From an uncultured Akkermansia sp. (GTDB lineage: Bacteria; Verrucomicrobiota; Verrucomicrobiia; Verrucomicrobiales; Akkermansiaceae), in the NCBI GenBank assembly GCA_944390825.1, contig CALXRG010000004.1, forward strand, positions 62,001 to 126,000: DNA of 64,000 nt. The letters are read 5' to 3'. Under the pieces are notes generated by a model, which did no database searches, was not told the origin of the DNA, and saw only the letters and a list, made by a program, of their open reading frames with translations. Below, one piece after another: positions 1 through 8,631 of this stretch (within the stretch, counting starts at the first letter, position 1; each line of letters opens with the position of its first letter). Made by a program: the position numbers and the translations under genes.

Positions 1-112
1 AGCCCACAAATCGGGCACCGTAGGCGGCGGCGCAATCGACGCTGGCCATGTGAGTCTGGCCGCAGGTTTTGATGAAGGGCTGCTGGTGGCGGTGTGGCAG
101 GGGGGGAGTCAT
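1..112 (-). CDS. trpF: Phosphoribosylanthranilate isomerase, N-terminal fragment (runs off the left edge)
   Basis: Only the first 37 codons lie in the window. The ATG is at 112-110 on the minus strand. The peptide carries IKTCGQT followed by a helix containing DCAAAYGARFVG, which matches the opening strand and helix of TrpF (usual form VKICG-T, then AGADAIGF). The Cys of the TCG motif would be the catalytic general base of the isomerase. It lies 174 bp downstream of trpC on the same strand, so it is probably the next gene of the trp operon. The reading frame stays open to the edge of the window. The call rests on about 35 residues and on context. Confidence 0.72.
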   Translation of the reverse strand, partial: MTPPLPHRHQQPFIKTCGQTHMASVDCAAAYGARFVG

Positions 113-286
113 GGTGCGTGCAGGTTGGGGGGTGGGGTGACGGGTGTGTCGGTCAGTGTGTATGTGTCAGTCGGGGTGTTTCTATCGGGGAGGTATCTGT
201 CGGGAAGCATCAGTCGGGTGTGTCGGACAGAGGCGGGTGGTTTGTCTGTGTCTGAGGGTATCCATCAATGCCGGAGAATATCGGAA

Positions 287-1096
287 TCAGCGTGGTTTGG
301 AAGGGGCGGATAAAGCGGGGGTGGCGATGTCTCCACCCAGCAGAGAGGCCAGGGCTTGCTGAGGTGAGAGGGCGCTCATCAGGGCTGTGCCGATGAGTGC
401 GGCCTGGTAACCGGCCTGCCGGGCTTCCTGCAGGTGGATGCGGGTACTCATGGCACTCGCTGCAATCCAGCATTCCCCAGGCCTGCGCAGACGGGCGAGT
501 TTGAGCCCTTCCTCCCGGTCTGTCCGGAAGGTTTCGAGGTTGCGGGCATTCACCTGGATGATGCGGGCCCCGGAAAGTCGTGCCAATTCAAGCTCGGATT
601 CCGTGAAGACTTCCACGACGGCATGGATGCCGCTGCTTTCCGCGAGTTCGCGCAGTCCGCGGAGCCTGGCTGCATCCGGGGTCAGGGCGACGATGAGCAG
701 CAGTGCTGAAGCTGGGGTGGCAAAGCTTTGCCGTACCTGCAGCTCGTCGAAGATGAAGTCTTTGCGCAGCAGCGGCAGTCCGGCTGCCGCTGCCGCGTCC
801 AGATCATTGAGATGGCCACGGAAATAGCGTTCTTCTGTGAGGACACTCATGCAGGTGGCGCCCCCGGCCCGGTATTGGGCCGCTGCGTCGGCAGGGGAGA
901 GCCTGTCGTTGATCACTCCGGCAGAGGGAGAACTGCGTTTGAACTCAGCAATCACGTGGAGGGGCTGTCCCTCACGGGAGGGTGATGAAAGAGCCGCGAG
1001 AAAATCAGGGCGTGCGCCGTCCCGGGGAGCCGGCATTTGGCGCCGCAGGGCTGCCAGCTCATCCTGCTTGGCGTCGATAAAGCGCTGGAGGTTCAT
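287..1096 (-). CDS. trpC: Indole-3-glycerol phosphate synthase
   Basis: A 269-residue TIM-barrel enzyme that closes the indole ring in tryptophan synthesis. The ATG at 1096 shares its A with the TGA of trpGD (TGATG), so I prefer it to an upstream in-frame Met; translation is probably coupled. Visible motifs are AEFKRSSPSAG (the usual E and K), LRKDF (second Lys), VVEVFTE (catalytic Glu) and VNARNL (Asn). The late motif that is normally ESGI reads ASAM here, so the Glu and Gly of that phosphate and substrate loop are missing while the Ser remains. The protein is otherwise full length. An active enzyme with a diverged loop is likeliest, and loss of activity is the alternative. Confidence 0.93.
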   Translation of the reverse strand: MNLQRFIDAKQDELAALRRQMPAPRDGARPDFLAALSSPSREGQPLHVIAEFKRSSPSAGVINDRLSPADAAAQYRAGGATCMSVLTEERYFRGHLNDLDAAAAAGLPLLRKDFIFDELQVRQSFATPASALLLIVALTPDAARLRGLRELAESSGIHAVVEVFTESELELARLSGARIIQVNARNLETFRTDREEGLKLARLRRPGECWIAASAMSTRIHLQEARQAGYQAALIGTALMSALSPQQALASLLGGDIATPALSAPSKPR

Positions 1097-2694
1097 CAGG
1101 TGCGGGGGGTAAAGGTTTTCCAGTTTTCGATTACGCGCAAGCCCACACCTTCCGCCAGGGCGCGGCGTGCTCGAGCGACGCATGTGTGACGGTCTGTCTC
1201 CGGTTCGAAGATGCTGATGCAGAGTGCTACGTTAAGCGCGACCATGTCCATCATGGGCTTTGGTCCGCAGCCTGAGAGGATGGCGAGCAGGGTCTCCCTG
1301 GCTTCTTCTGCGGTGTCCACTCTGAGGTCGTCCTCTGAGCCAGCCGGTTCAAAGCCAAGAGCTGCCGGGTCGATTTCCATGGGTTCGACAACGCCTTCCG
1401 TGACAGAATATGCCGTAGCCGGTCCAAAGGTTGTCGCTTCATCGTAACCGCCGGCGCCGCAGAGCACAATGGCCCGCTTGTAGGAGCCCTGCGCCAGCAC
1501 CTCGGCCAATACCGGTACCAGTTCCGGTTTGCTGACGCCCAGCATCATGTGCGTCGGCCGGCTCGGATTGATCAGCGGCCCCAGCAGGTTAAAGAGAGTC
1601 CGGGTGCCCAGGTCTTTGCGGATCGGGCCGATGTTGCGGAAGCTTGGGTGGAAGCGTGGCGCAAACTCAAAGGCGAAGCCGCAGTGGCGCAGGGAATCGC
1701 GGATGCCGGCGGCATCCAGGCTCAACGGATAGCCCAGTGATTCCAACACATCGGCTGCGCCTGAGGAGGACGAGACCGCCCGGTTGCCGTGCTTGACGAC
1801 CTGGTAGCCTAGACCCGCCATGATGATGGCCGTGGCGGTAGAGCAGTTGAAGCTTTTCTTGCCATCGCCGCCGGTGCCGACGATGTCCACGTACTCGCCC
1901 CGGATGCCGTCCACGCACTGTGAGCGCTCCAGCGCGGCCCGCACCGCTGCGGAAACTTCTGTCGTGGTTTCTCCTTTGGCCCGCAGGGTCAGCAGGAAAG
2001 CCCCCGCCTGAGCCGGTGTCATTTTGCCATCCATCAGGTCGGCAAATGCCTGATCAGCCTGCTCCGTTGTCAGGTTATGGCCGTCGGCCAGAGTTTCCAG
2101 GATGGAACTGATCGTCATGTTGCGCAGAATGTTGCGCGGGAAGTTCTGGAGAAGCCTCATGCCCTGCGGCGTGAGGATGGACTCGGGGTGGTACTGTACA
2201 CCGACCCACGGCCTGTCCTTGAAACGCAGACTCATGACTTCGCCATCTTCATCACGGGCGGTGACATCGATGAGAGGGTGGTCATCCGGGCAGCGCACGA
2301 CAAGCGAATGGTAGCGGCCAACACGCATCGGTGAAGTGACGCCCCGGTAGAGGCCGGTGCCGTCATGCTCGATATCACTGGTCTTGCCGTGCATGACTTT
2401 CTTGCCCCGCACGACGGGACACCCCGCAAAATACCCCAGGCACTGGTGGCCGAGGCAAATGCCCAGCACGGGGACGTGGCGCGGCAGACGCCGCAGAAAC
2501 TCCAGGCAAAAGCCTGCGTTGCGCGGTGATCCCGGCCCCGGGGAGAGTACGACGGCTTCCAGCTCGGGGCTGGTAGCGAGATCCAGCAGGGCGGGGTTGT
2601 CATTTGTGATGACCGTGGGGGCTTGCCCCAACTGCTGGAAGTACTGGACGATATTGTAGGAAAAGGAATCGTAATTATCGATGAAAAGGAACAT
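1096..2694 (-). CDS. trpGD: Anthranilate synthase amidotransferase / anthranilate phosphoribosyltransferase fusion
   Basis: A 532-residue bifunctional protein. Residues 1-190 are the class I glutamine amidotransferase TrpG, with the nucleophile in GICLGHQC (Cys80) and HPES near residue 170. From about residue 193 it is TrpD, with GTGGDG, NCSTATA and KHGNRAVSSSSGAADVLE, which bind PRPP and anthranilate. TrpG supplies ammonia to TrpE; TrpD adds phosphoribose to anthranilate. I chose the ATG at 2694 because it opens the typical MFLFIDNYDSFSYN start; upstream in-frame residues have no similarity. It begins 14 bases after the trpE stop and overlaps trpC by one base. The fusion is known from several bacterial groups. 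Confidence 0.96.
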   Translation of the reverse strand: MFLFIDNYDSFSYNIVQYFQQLGQAPTVITNDNPALLDLATSPELEAVVLSPGPGSPRNAGFCLEFLRRLPRHVPVLGICLGHQCLGYFAGCPVVRGKKVMHGKTSDIEHDGTGLYRGVTSPMRVGRYHSLVVRCPDDHPLIDVTARDEDGEVMSLRFKDRPWVGVQYHPESILTPQGMRLLQNFPRNILRNMTISSILETLADGHNLTTEQADQAFADLMDGKMTPAQAGAFLLTLRAKGETTTEVSAAVRAALERSQCVDGIRGEYVDIVGTGGDGKKSFNCSTATAIIMAGLGYQVVKHGNRAVSSSSGAADVLESLGYPLSLDAAGIRDSLRHCGFAFEFAPRFHPSFRNIGPIRKDLGTRTLFNLLGPLINPSRPTHMMLGVSKPELVPVLAEVLAQGSYKRAIVLCGAGGYDEATTFGPATAYSVTEGVVEPMEIDPAALGFEPAGSEDDLRVDTAEEARETLLAILSGCGPKPMMDMVALNVALCISIFEPETDRHTCVARARRALAEGVGLRVIENWKTFTPRT

Positions 2695-2708
2695 GATGAG
2701 AAGAGAAG

Positions 2709-4112
2709 TTAGTGTTGAACCTGCGGGGCGAGAATGGCATCGACGATGCGGCCTTTGTTGCGGCACTCCATCCATTCCTTTTCCGGGATGGAATCGTATA
2801 CGAGGCCGGCGCCTGTTTGCCAGTACAGCTTACCGCCTCGGGCCCACATCGATCTGATGGTGATGCCCGTGTCGAGGTGTACCGCGTCATGATCGAGCCC
2901 CATCCAGCCGATGCAGCCGGCATAAGGCCCGCGTGGTGCCTGCTCAATCTCATGAATAATTTCCATGGCCCGCACCTTGGGAGCCCCCGATACCGTGCCG
3001 GCGGGGAAGGTGCTTGCCAACACATCCCAGGCGTCTTTGCCCGGGGCCAGCTCTGCCTTAATGCGGCTTGTCATGTGCATCACGTGGGAGAAACGCTCCA
3101 CGTCCATCAGCCGCTGTACCTGGACACTGCCGGCTGCGGCGATGCGGCCGAGGTCGTTGCGGCCGAGGTCGACGAGCATGACGTGCTCCGCGCGTTCCTT
3201 GGGGTCGGCGAGCATTTCCTCTGCGAGCCGTTCGTCTTCGGCGGCGTCTTTGCCGCGTTTGCGTGTGCCGGCAATCGGGGAGAGCCCGAGCTGTCCGCCC
3301 TGGCATTGTACCATGACTTCCGGGGAGGCCCCGAAGAGCTCCATGCCTTCGAAGCGCATGTAGAACATATAGGGCGATGGGTTGATGCTGCGCATGCGGC
3401 GGTAGAGTGTGAACGTATCGCCCCGGAAGTCTGCGCTGCATTGGGAGGAGCCGACCACTTGGATAGCTTCGCCGGCGTGCAGCAGTTCGCGTACGTGCCG
3501 GACAGCTTCCCGGTAGTGCTGTTCGTCCGGGGTGTAGTGCACGCTGCCGGCTTCGATGCTCTGCTGAGTTGTGCATGCCAGGGGCGGTAGTGTACTCAGG
3601 TCCCGGTGCTCTCCAAGGCTGAGTTGGAAGAGCTTGTTGTAGACGTGATCAAAAAGCAGCACGGTCCCGGGGAGTACCAGGTGGCTTTCGGCGTCTGCGA
3701 TGTTGAGTGTTTCTGCCAGCTTTGGCTGGAAGACAGCCGCCATCTCATACCCCCAGTAGCCGTACAGAGCACGGGAGATCGGAGCGAGCCCCTCCTTTTC
3801 GGGGACGATTTCCAGTCTGCGCGCTACTTCCCGCATTCCTTCGATGTAGGGCAGTCCGTTGCAGTCAAGCAGGGGCTTGAGGTCATCGCGGTGCACCTGT
3901 ACGGTGAGCTTGCCCTCCCGGCAGCTGAATTCTGCCAGATAATCGCTGGCGATGAGACTGTAGCGACCCCATCGTCCATCCACCTCGGCGCTCTCCAGGA
4001 GGAGAGAATGGCGAGCCTGGCTGCTGAGCTGCATGAACAGGCGGATGGGTGTCTGCGTGTCGCCTTCATCGAGAAGCCTGCATTGCTGATGGAGTATGAT
4101 GCGGTCCTTCAT
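2709..4112 (-). CDS. trpE: Anthranilate synthase component I
   Basis: A 467-residue chorismate-using enzyme that makes anthranilate with TrpG, the first committed step to tryptophan. The N-terminal part contains LLES, the motif that forms the tryptophan feedback site. The C-terminal chorismate-binding domain has DLGRNDLGR and GTVSGAPKVRAMEII. The ATG at 4112 gives MKDRIILHQQ; the longer in-frame extension would read through the attenuator hairpin and is rejected. It is the first structural gene of the operon, about 88 bases downstream of the attenuator terminator stem. Feedback inhibition and transcription attenuation are both predicted. Confidence 0.96.
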   Translation of the reverse strand: MKDRIILHQQCRLLDEGDTQTPIRLFMQLSSQARHSLLLESAEVDGRWGRYSLIASDYLAEFSCREGKLTVQVHRDDLKPLLDCNGLPYIEGMREVARRLEIVPEKEGLAPISRALYGYWGYEMAAVFQPKLAETLNIADAESHLVLPGTVLLFDHVYNKLFQLSLGEHRDLSTLPPLACTTQQSIEAGSVHYTPDEQHYREAVRHVRELLHAGEAIQVVGSSQCSADFRGDTFTLYRRMRSINPSPYMFYMRFEGMELFGASPEVMVQCQGGQLGLSPIAGTRKRGKDAAEDERLAEEMLADPKERAEHVMLVDLGRNDLGRIAAAGSVQVQRLMDVERFSHVMHMTSRIKAELAPGKDAWDVLASTFPAGTVSGAPKVRAMEIIHEIEQAPRGPYAGCIGWMGLDHDAVHLDTGITIRSMWARGGKLYWQTGAGLVYDSIPEKEWMECRNKGRIVDAILAPQVQH

Positions 4113-4199
4113 GGTGTTTGTTCTTGTTTGGGTGAGGTTTCGGGAAAACTGTCCGTTGCTGGTTGTGGAAAAATGCCTGGTTGATCCTGTGCGGGGGAG

Positions 4200-4238
4200 A
4201 AAGAAAAACCGCTTTGGCTCATCGGGAAGCCAAAGCGG
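4200..4238 (-). terminator. trp attenuator terminator hairpin
   Basis: On the minus strand a perfect 10-bp stem (arms 4229-4238 and 4209-4218, CCGCTTTGGC / GCCAAAGCGG) closes a 10-base loop and is followed by GGTTTTTCTTT. It lies between the leader peptide stop at 4293 and the trpE start at 4112, so it would end transcription before trpE when formed. Confidence 0.9.
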
Positions 4239-4292
4239 AATCAAAATCCTTGCGTCTGGTCCGGCAGCAGGGGCCGGAAGCTTCCCGTACGG
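4223..4292 (-). promoter_or_regulatory. trp antiterminator pairing segment
   Basis: Just after the leader stop the transcript reads CGGGAAGC (4287-4280). This is perfectly complementary to GCTTCCCG (4230-4223), which contains the inner end of the terminator 5' arm plus its loop. Pairing of the two would block the terminator stem. This is the classical alternative structure expected when a ribosome stalls at the Trp codons. The 8-bp pairing is seen; the switching is inferred. Confidence 0.75.
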
Positions 4293-4376
4293 TCACTTCA
4301 CGTAATACCAGCGCCAGCTCCAGGCCTCTGTCCGGAACTGTATCAACGCGGTGCTGTCGTGATGACGGGAACTCAT
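4293..4376 (-). CDS. trpL: trp operon leader peptide
   Basis: A 27-codon ORF, ATG 4376 to TGA 4293. It reads MSSRHHDSTALIQFRTEA and then WSWRWYYVK, so three of five consecutive codons near the 3' end are TGG. It lies upstream of a terminator hairpin and of trpE, the exact layout of a trp attenuator leader. Ribosome stalling at the TGG codons when charged tRNA-Trp is scarce would favour the antiterminator. No clear ribosome site is seen apart from AGG seven bases before the ATG. It is too short for ordinary gene calling. Confidence 0.88.
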   Translation of the reverse strand: MSSRHHDSTALIQFRTEAWSWRWYYVK

Positions 4377-4385
4377 TTGCCTGTC

Positions 4386-4413
4386 ATTATCGTCACGTGA
4401 GCTGAAAATGCAA
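4386..4413 (-). promoter_or_regulatory. trp operon promoter
   Basis: On the minus strand TTGCAT (4413-4408), a 16-bp spacer and GATAAT (4391-4386). The predicted start of transcription lies within a few bases of the trpL ATG at 4376. Confidence 0.55.
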
Positions 4414-4439
4414 GTTGTTATTTTGATAAATTTCTAATA

Positions 4440-4825
4440 GACTTGGTGCTCTCTCCCGCGGGAGGATGAGTGCTTACCCACGCGGGGAGGTAGGGACGCC
4501 TCCCTGCGCAGTGGAGTGGCAGCGATGCAGTGGAGTGGCGATGCTAACCGCAGTGCGGGGATACCGGGATGATGGGAACGCCGGCATATGCTGACAGCGG
4601 GCCCGGGATGCCGGGCTTTGGGCTGGTACCGTTTATCAGGGATGCCGCGCAGGATATTCTGTCATACGGTTGAGCACTTGCGGCGCGATGCGGGCAGGGA
4701 AAACAGCTTGGGTATGGGGTCTTCTTGATTCTTCATCAATCGATAAGCCTTGCCAGCGTCTCCATGAGGAAAAAGAAAGGGGCCCGGCAGCAGCGGGGAT
4801 GGGGTAAAAGTTTTGTTTCGCACAC
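4440..4825. other. Intergenic region between divergent trp and secA
   Basis: No gene seen. It holds a 13-bp direct repeat GCAGTGGAGTGGC at 4508-4520 and 4527-4539 (19-bp period) and a small GGGAGG/CCTCCC hairpin just before it. No function is assigned. Confidence 0.5.
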
Positions 4826-4854
4826 TTGCCAAAGCGCATGCATTGTGTTACAAT
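4826..4854 (+). promoter_or_regulatory. secA promoter
   Basis: TTGCCA (4826-4831), 17-bp spacer ending in TGT, TACAAT (4849-4854). It predicts a 5' leader of about 50 bases before the ATG at 4910. Confidence 0.7.
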
Positions 4855-4909
4855 GCCGCACCGCCTGCAGAAGCGGGGCGTCGTACTGCATACATCAATT
4901 TCGCCTGTT

Positions 4910-7900
4910 ATGATCAAATGGATTCTCAACAAGATCGTTGGTTCGAAGAATCAGCGGGAGGTGCGCAAGCTTAAGCCTGTCGTCAAAAAGATTCTGGACA
5001 TTGAAAGCAAGTGGGGCACCCCGGATCGCGATACGCTTGTCGGGAAGACGCGCACTTGGCAGAAGTACCTGCACCGCCTGACTCCGATGGAGCTGCCCCC
5101 CCGCGGTAAGGTGCTGATGATGGAGAAGGAGGAGCTGGCGGCTCTCGCGGCGCGGCTTAATGCGCGTTTTGAGAGCTTGGCAGAGGAATTCCCCAAGCTG
5201 CCGAAGGTGGAGCCGACCCCTGAATCCATTGAGGTGGCCAAGAATGCGCTGGCTGAGATCGAGCCTAAGTTTGAGAAGCTGCGCGCCCGGTATTTGGAGA
5301 CGATTTTGCCGGAGGCTTTCGCGGCGGTGAAGTGCGCGGCCCGGGCCATGTGCGGCGGGGATGTGGATGTATGCGGCACGCCGATTAAGTGGGACATGGT
5401 GCATTTCGATGTCCAGTTGCTGGGCGGTATTGCCTTGCACCGCGGTTTTATTGCCGAAATGGCGACGGGTGAAGGTAAGACGCTAGTGGCGACGCTGCCT
5501 GTCTACCTGAATGCACTCACCGGCATGGGGGTGCACGTCGTAACCGTGAACGATTATCTCGCCCGCCGTGACTCGATGTGGATGGGTGCGCTCTTTTCCT
5601 ATCTTGGCCTGACGGTGGGTTGCATCCAGAGTATGATGCCCAGCGAGCTGCGCCGTCGCCAGTATGCGTGTGACATTACCTACGGTACGAATGCCGAGTT
5701 TGGCTTTGACTACCTGCGGGACAACGGCATGGCCACTTCCCGTGAGAGTCAGGTGCAGCGCGGTCATTACTTCGCCATCATCGACGAGGTGGACTCGATT
5801 CTGATCGATGAGGCGCGCACGCCGTTGATTATTTCCGGGCCGGCCATCATAGAGAAGGAGCAGCAGTATGATGAGCTCAAGCCGCGCGTCGAGCAGGTGG
5901 TGCGTGCTCAGGTCGAGCTTTGCAACAGCCTGATGGCTCAGGCCGCGGAGGCCGCCAAGGCGGGCGACACGGAAACCGCCGGCCGCTGCCTGTTTAAGGT
6001 CAAGCTTGGCATGCCACGCAACCGCGCGTTTATGCGCTCCCAGGAGGATGTGGAAATGCGGCGCATGGTCGAGAAGTACGAGCTGCTCATGTACCAGGAT
6101 CCGCGCAAACTCGAGCTCTTCAAGCTCAAGGAGGAGCTTTTCTTCTGCCTGGATGAGAAAACGCATGATGCCGACCTCATGGAGAAGGGACGCGAGATGA
6201 TCAGTCCCGGGCATCCGGAGCACTTCGTGCTGCCGGATATCGGCTCGGAGTTCCTGACGCTGGATGAGGATGAGAAGATGTCCGAACGTGAGCGCGAAGC
6301 CCGTAAGACGGCTCTCATGAAGAAGCTGGAGGAGACGGGCGTGCGGTTGCATACGACCAGCCAGCTCCTGAAGGCATACACCATTTACGAAAAGGACAAG
6401 GAGTATGTGGTCAAGGATGACAAGATTGTCATCATCGACCAGAACACCGGCCGCGAGATGCCTGGCCGCCGCTGGAGCGACGGCCTCCACCAGGCCATTG
6501 AGGCCAAGGAAGGTGTCAATGTCGAGCCCGAGAACATGACCTATGCCACCATCACTATCCAGAACTACTTCCGCCTCTACACGCACCTGGCCGGCATGAC
6601 CGGCACCGCGGAGACGGAGGCATCCGAGTTCCACGACATCTACAACCTGGATGTGCTGCCCATCCCGACGAACCGCCCCTGCATCCGTGAGGACCTCAAC
6701 GACCTCATCTTCCGCAGCCGCCGCGAAAAGTTCAATGCCGTGGTGAGCAAGATCCGCCAGCTGCATGAAAAAGGCCAGCCCGTGCTGATCGGTACGGCGA
6801 GTGTAGAAGCCTCGGAGACCCTGTCACGCATGCTGCGCCATGCCAAGGTGCCTCACCAGGTGCTCAATGCCAAGAATCACCAGCGGGAAGCCGAGATCAT
6901 TGCTCTTGCCGGGCAGAAGGGGGCTGTGACCGTCTCCACCAACATGGCCGGTCGCGGTACGGACATCAAGCTGGGTGAGGGGGTAGCGGAGCTCGGCGGA
7001 CTTTTCGTACTGGGCACGGAACGCTATGAGTCCCGCCGTATCGACCGTCAGTTGCGCGGCCGCTGCTCCCGCCAGGGGGATCCGGGTGCCTCGCAGTTTT
7101 TCCTTTCGTTTGAGGATGACCTGATGCGCAACTTCGGCGGCAGCGAGCGCATGACCAAGATGATGGACCGCTTTGGTATGGAGGATGGCGAGGCCGTCGA
7201 GAGTGGCCTGATGAACAAGATCATCGAAGGCGCCCAGAAGCGGGTCGAGCAGCGCAACTACATCTGGCGCAAGCACGTGCTGGACTATGACGATGTCATG
7301 AACCAGCAGCGCATGATTGTCTACGCCTTCCGCAACGACGCCCTCCTGTGCGAGGATCCCCGTGCCTTGCTTTATGAAACGCTCGAAAGCGCCATCCTGT
7401 CCAAGTGCCAGACCTCGCTCACGACAGATGACCATGGCAAAGTGCGCTGCAGCGACCTGCTTCACTGGCTCAACTCCACCTTCCCCCTGGGCTGGGGCGA
7501 GAAAGACGTCGATTTTGCCAACAAGACCCCCGAGGAAATCGCAGAAGAGACGACCGCCCGAGTCAAGGAACTCTACGAGAAAAAGGTCGAAGGCGAGCGC
7601 CCGGACCGTATCGACACGATGGAGCGCAACATCATGCTTCAGTCGATTGACAAGCTCTGGCAGCGCCACCTCACGGATATGGATGCCCTGCGTGAGGGCG
7701 TGCGCCTGAGAGCCCAGGGACAGCGTGACCCGCTTGTCGAGTATAAGCGCGAGGCATACGATATCTTTGAATCCCTCATGCGCAATATCGAGCTGGAGAT
7801 TTCCTCGAATCTCTTCCGCAGCACCACGAGCCTGAGCGCTTTTGAGGACTTCCTTGCATCGCTGCCCAGCAGCAATGCCGAGGAGGAAGACGCCGACATC

Positions 7901-8368
7901 TCGAACATCCTCGGCAGCGGAGATCTCCTCTCCGCCCTGCGGGAGCAAATAGGCCTCATCCGCGCCCGTCAGCAGCAGGCTGAAGCCGCAGCCCAGGGTG
8001 GCAGCACGCCCGGCCCTGTACCTGGCGCCGCAGCTGCGGGACTTCCGGGCGGGAGCCCCGCGCTCACGGAGCAGAACATGCCTGAGATGCCCCTTCCGCT
8101 GGAAGACTCCGTCAGCGGTGCTATGCCGGCCGCCATTGCCTACCAGGATAAAATCAAGCTGAAGCCGCACCGCAAGCGTCAGCGCATCAACATCAAGCGT
8201 CCGGAGGGCGGCGATCTCGTCATGCCCGCGCCCGGCTCCCCCGGGGATCCCGGCGATCTGATGTTCGGTGGCGCCGAGCTGGCCGATCAGCCGGAAAGCC
8301 CTGCTCCGGCAGCAGCACCAGCCCCGGGAACAGGAGCAGAACCCTCAGACGGACAGGATAAAGCCTGA
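4910..8368 (+). CDS. secA: Preprotein translocase ATPase SecA, enlarged form
   Basis: The motor that pushes unfolded proteins through SecYEG. The start at 4910 gives MIKWILNKIVGSKNQRE, the usual SecA beginning; the in-frame extension overlaps the promoter. Motifs are Walker A GEGKT (residues 187-191), DEVD (near 292), FGFDYLRDN, GRRWSDGLHQ, TNMAGRGTDIKLG and RQLRGRCSRQGDPG. At 1152 residues it is about 250 longer than E. coli SecA. Part of the extra length is a charged insertion of roughly 65 residues in the preprotein cross-linking domain (about residues 305-500); part is a Pro/Ala-rich C-terminal linker. The usual Cys-rich zinc tail is absent, replaced by a basic patch (KLKPHRKRQRINIKRP) and an acidic, Pro-rich end. 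Confidence 0.97.
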   Translation: MIKWILNKIVGSKNQREVRKLKPVVKKILDIESKWGTPDRDTLVGKTRTWQKYLHRLTPMELPPRGKVLMMEKEELAALAARLNARFESLAEEFPKLPKVEPTPESIEVAKNALAEIEPKFEKLRARYLETILPEAFAAVKCAARAMCGGDVDVCGTPIKWDMVHFDVQLLGGIALHRGFIAEMATGEGKTLVATLPVYLNALTGMGVHVVTVNDYLARRDSMWMGALFSYLGLTVGCIQSMMPSELRRRQYACDITYGTNAEFGFDYLRDNGMATSRESQVQRGHYFAIIDEVDSILIDEARTPLIISGPAIIEKEQQYDELKPRVEQVVRAQVELCNSLMAQAAEAAKAGDTETAGRCLFKVKLGMPRNRAFMRSQEDVEMRRMVEKYELLMYQDPRKLELFKLKEELFFCLDEKTHDADLMEKGREMISPGHPEHFVLPDIGSEFLTLDEDEKMSEREREARKTALMKKLEETGVRLHTTSQLLKAYTIYEKDKEYVVKDDKIVIIDQNTGREMPGRRWSDGLHQAIEAKEGVNVEPENMTYATITIQNYFRLYTHLAGMTGTAETEASEFHDIYNLDVLPIPTNRPCIREDLNDLIFRSRREKFNAVVSKIRQLHEKGQPVLIGTASVEASETLSRMLRHAKVPHQVLNAKNHQREAEIIALAGQKGAVTVSTNMAGRGTDIKLGEGVAELGGLFVLGTERYESRRIDRQLRGRCSRQGDPGASQFFLSFEDDLMRNFGGSERMTKMMDRFGMEDGEAVESGLMNKIIEGAQKRVEQRNYIWRKHVLDYDDVMNQQRMIVYAFRNDALLCEDPRALLYETLESAILSKCQTSLTTDDHGKVRCSDLLHWLNSTFPLGWGEKDVDFANKTPEEIAEETTARVKELYEKKVEGERPDRIDTMERNIMLQSIDKLWQRHLTDMDALREGVRLRAQGQRDPLVEYKREAYDIFESLMRNIELEISSNLFRSTTSLSAFEDFLASLPSSNAEEEDADISNILGSGDLLSALREQIGLIRARQQQAEAAAQGGSTPGPVPGAAAAGLPGGSPALTEQNMPEMPLPLEDSVSGAMPAAIAYQDKIKLKPHRKRQRINIKRPEGGDLVMPAPGSPGDPGDLMFGGAELADQPESPAPAAAPAPGTGAEPSDGQDKA

Positions 8369-8631
8369 TGGCAGAGCGTGCGGAGCCCGGCAGGGAGGAC
8401 TCAACCCCGATTCCCTGCCGACCGTTGCTCCGCGCCTTCCCGCCGCCTGCTTCCCGCCCACAGCAGGAAAACTTCCGCTCAGCCCGAGTCTCCACACCCA
8501 ACAGGTAGCACCGCAGCACAGTACAGGAATCCTCCCCTCCCGCTGAACCGAAGGCACCATTCCGCTGCAGCAGTATCACCACCCCGCTTCCGCATACCGT
8601 CTGACACCTCTCACCCACTCTGCAACCGCGC

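Noticed and set aside
113..286. GT-rich region between trpC and trpF as a repeat array or RNA
   Set aside because: GTCGG/GTCAG words recur but without fixed period or length; no hairpin or terminator.
5483..8170. Long minus-strand open frames
   Set aside because: Antisense to secA; composition mirrors the coding strand.
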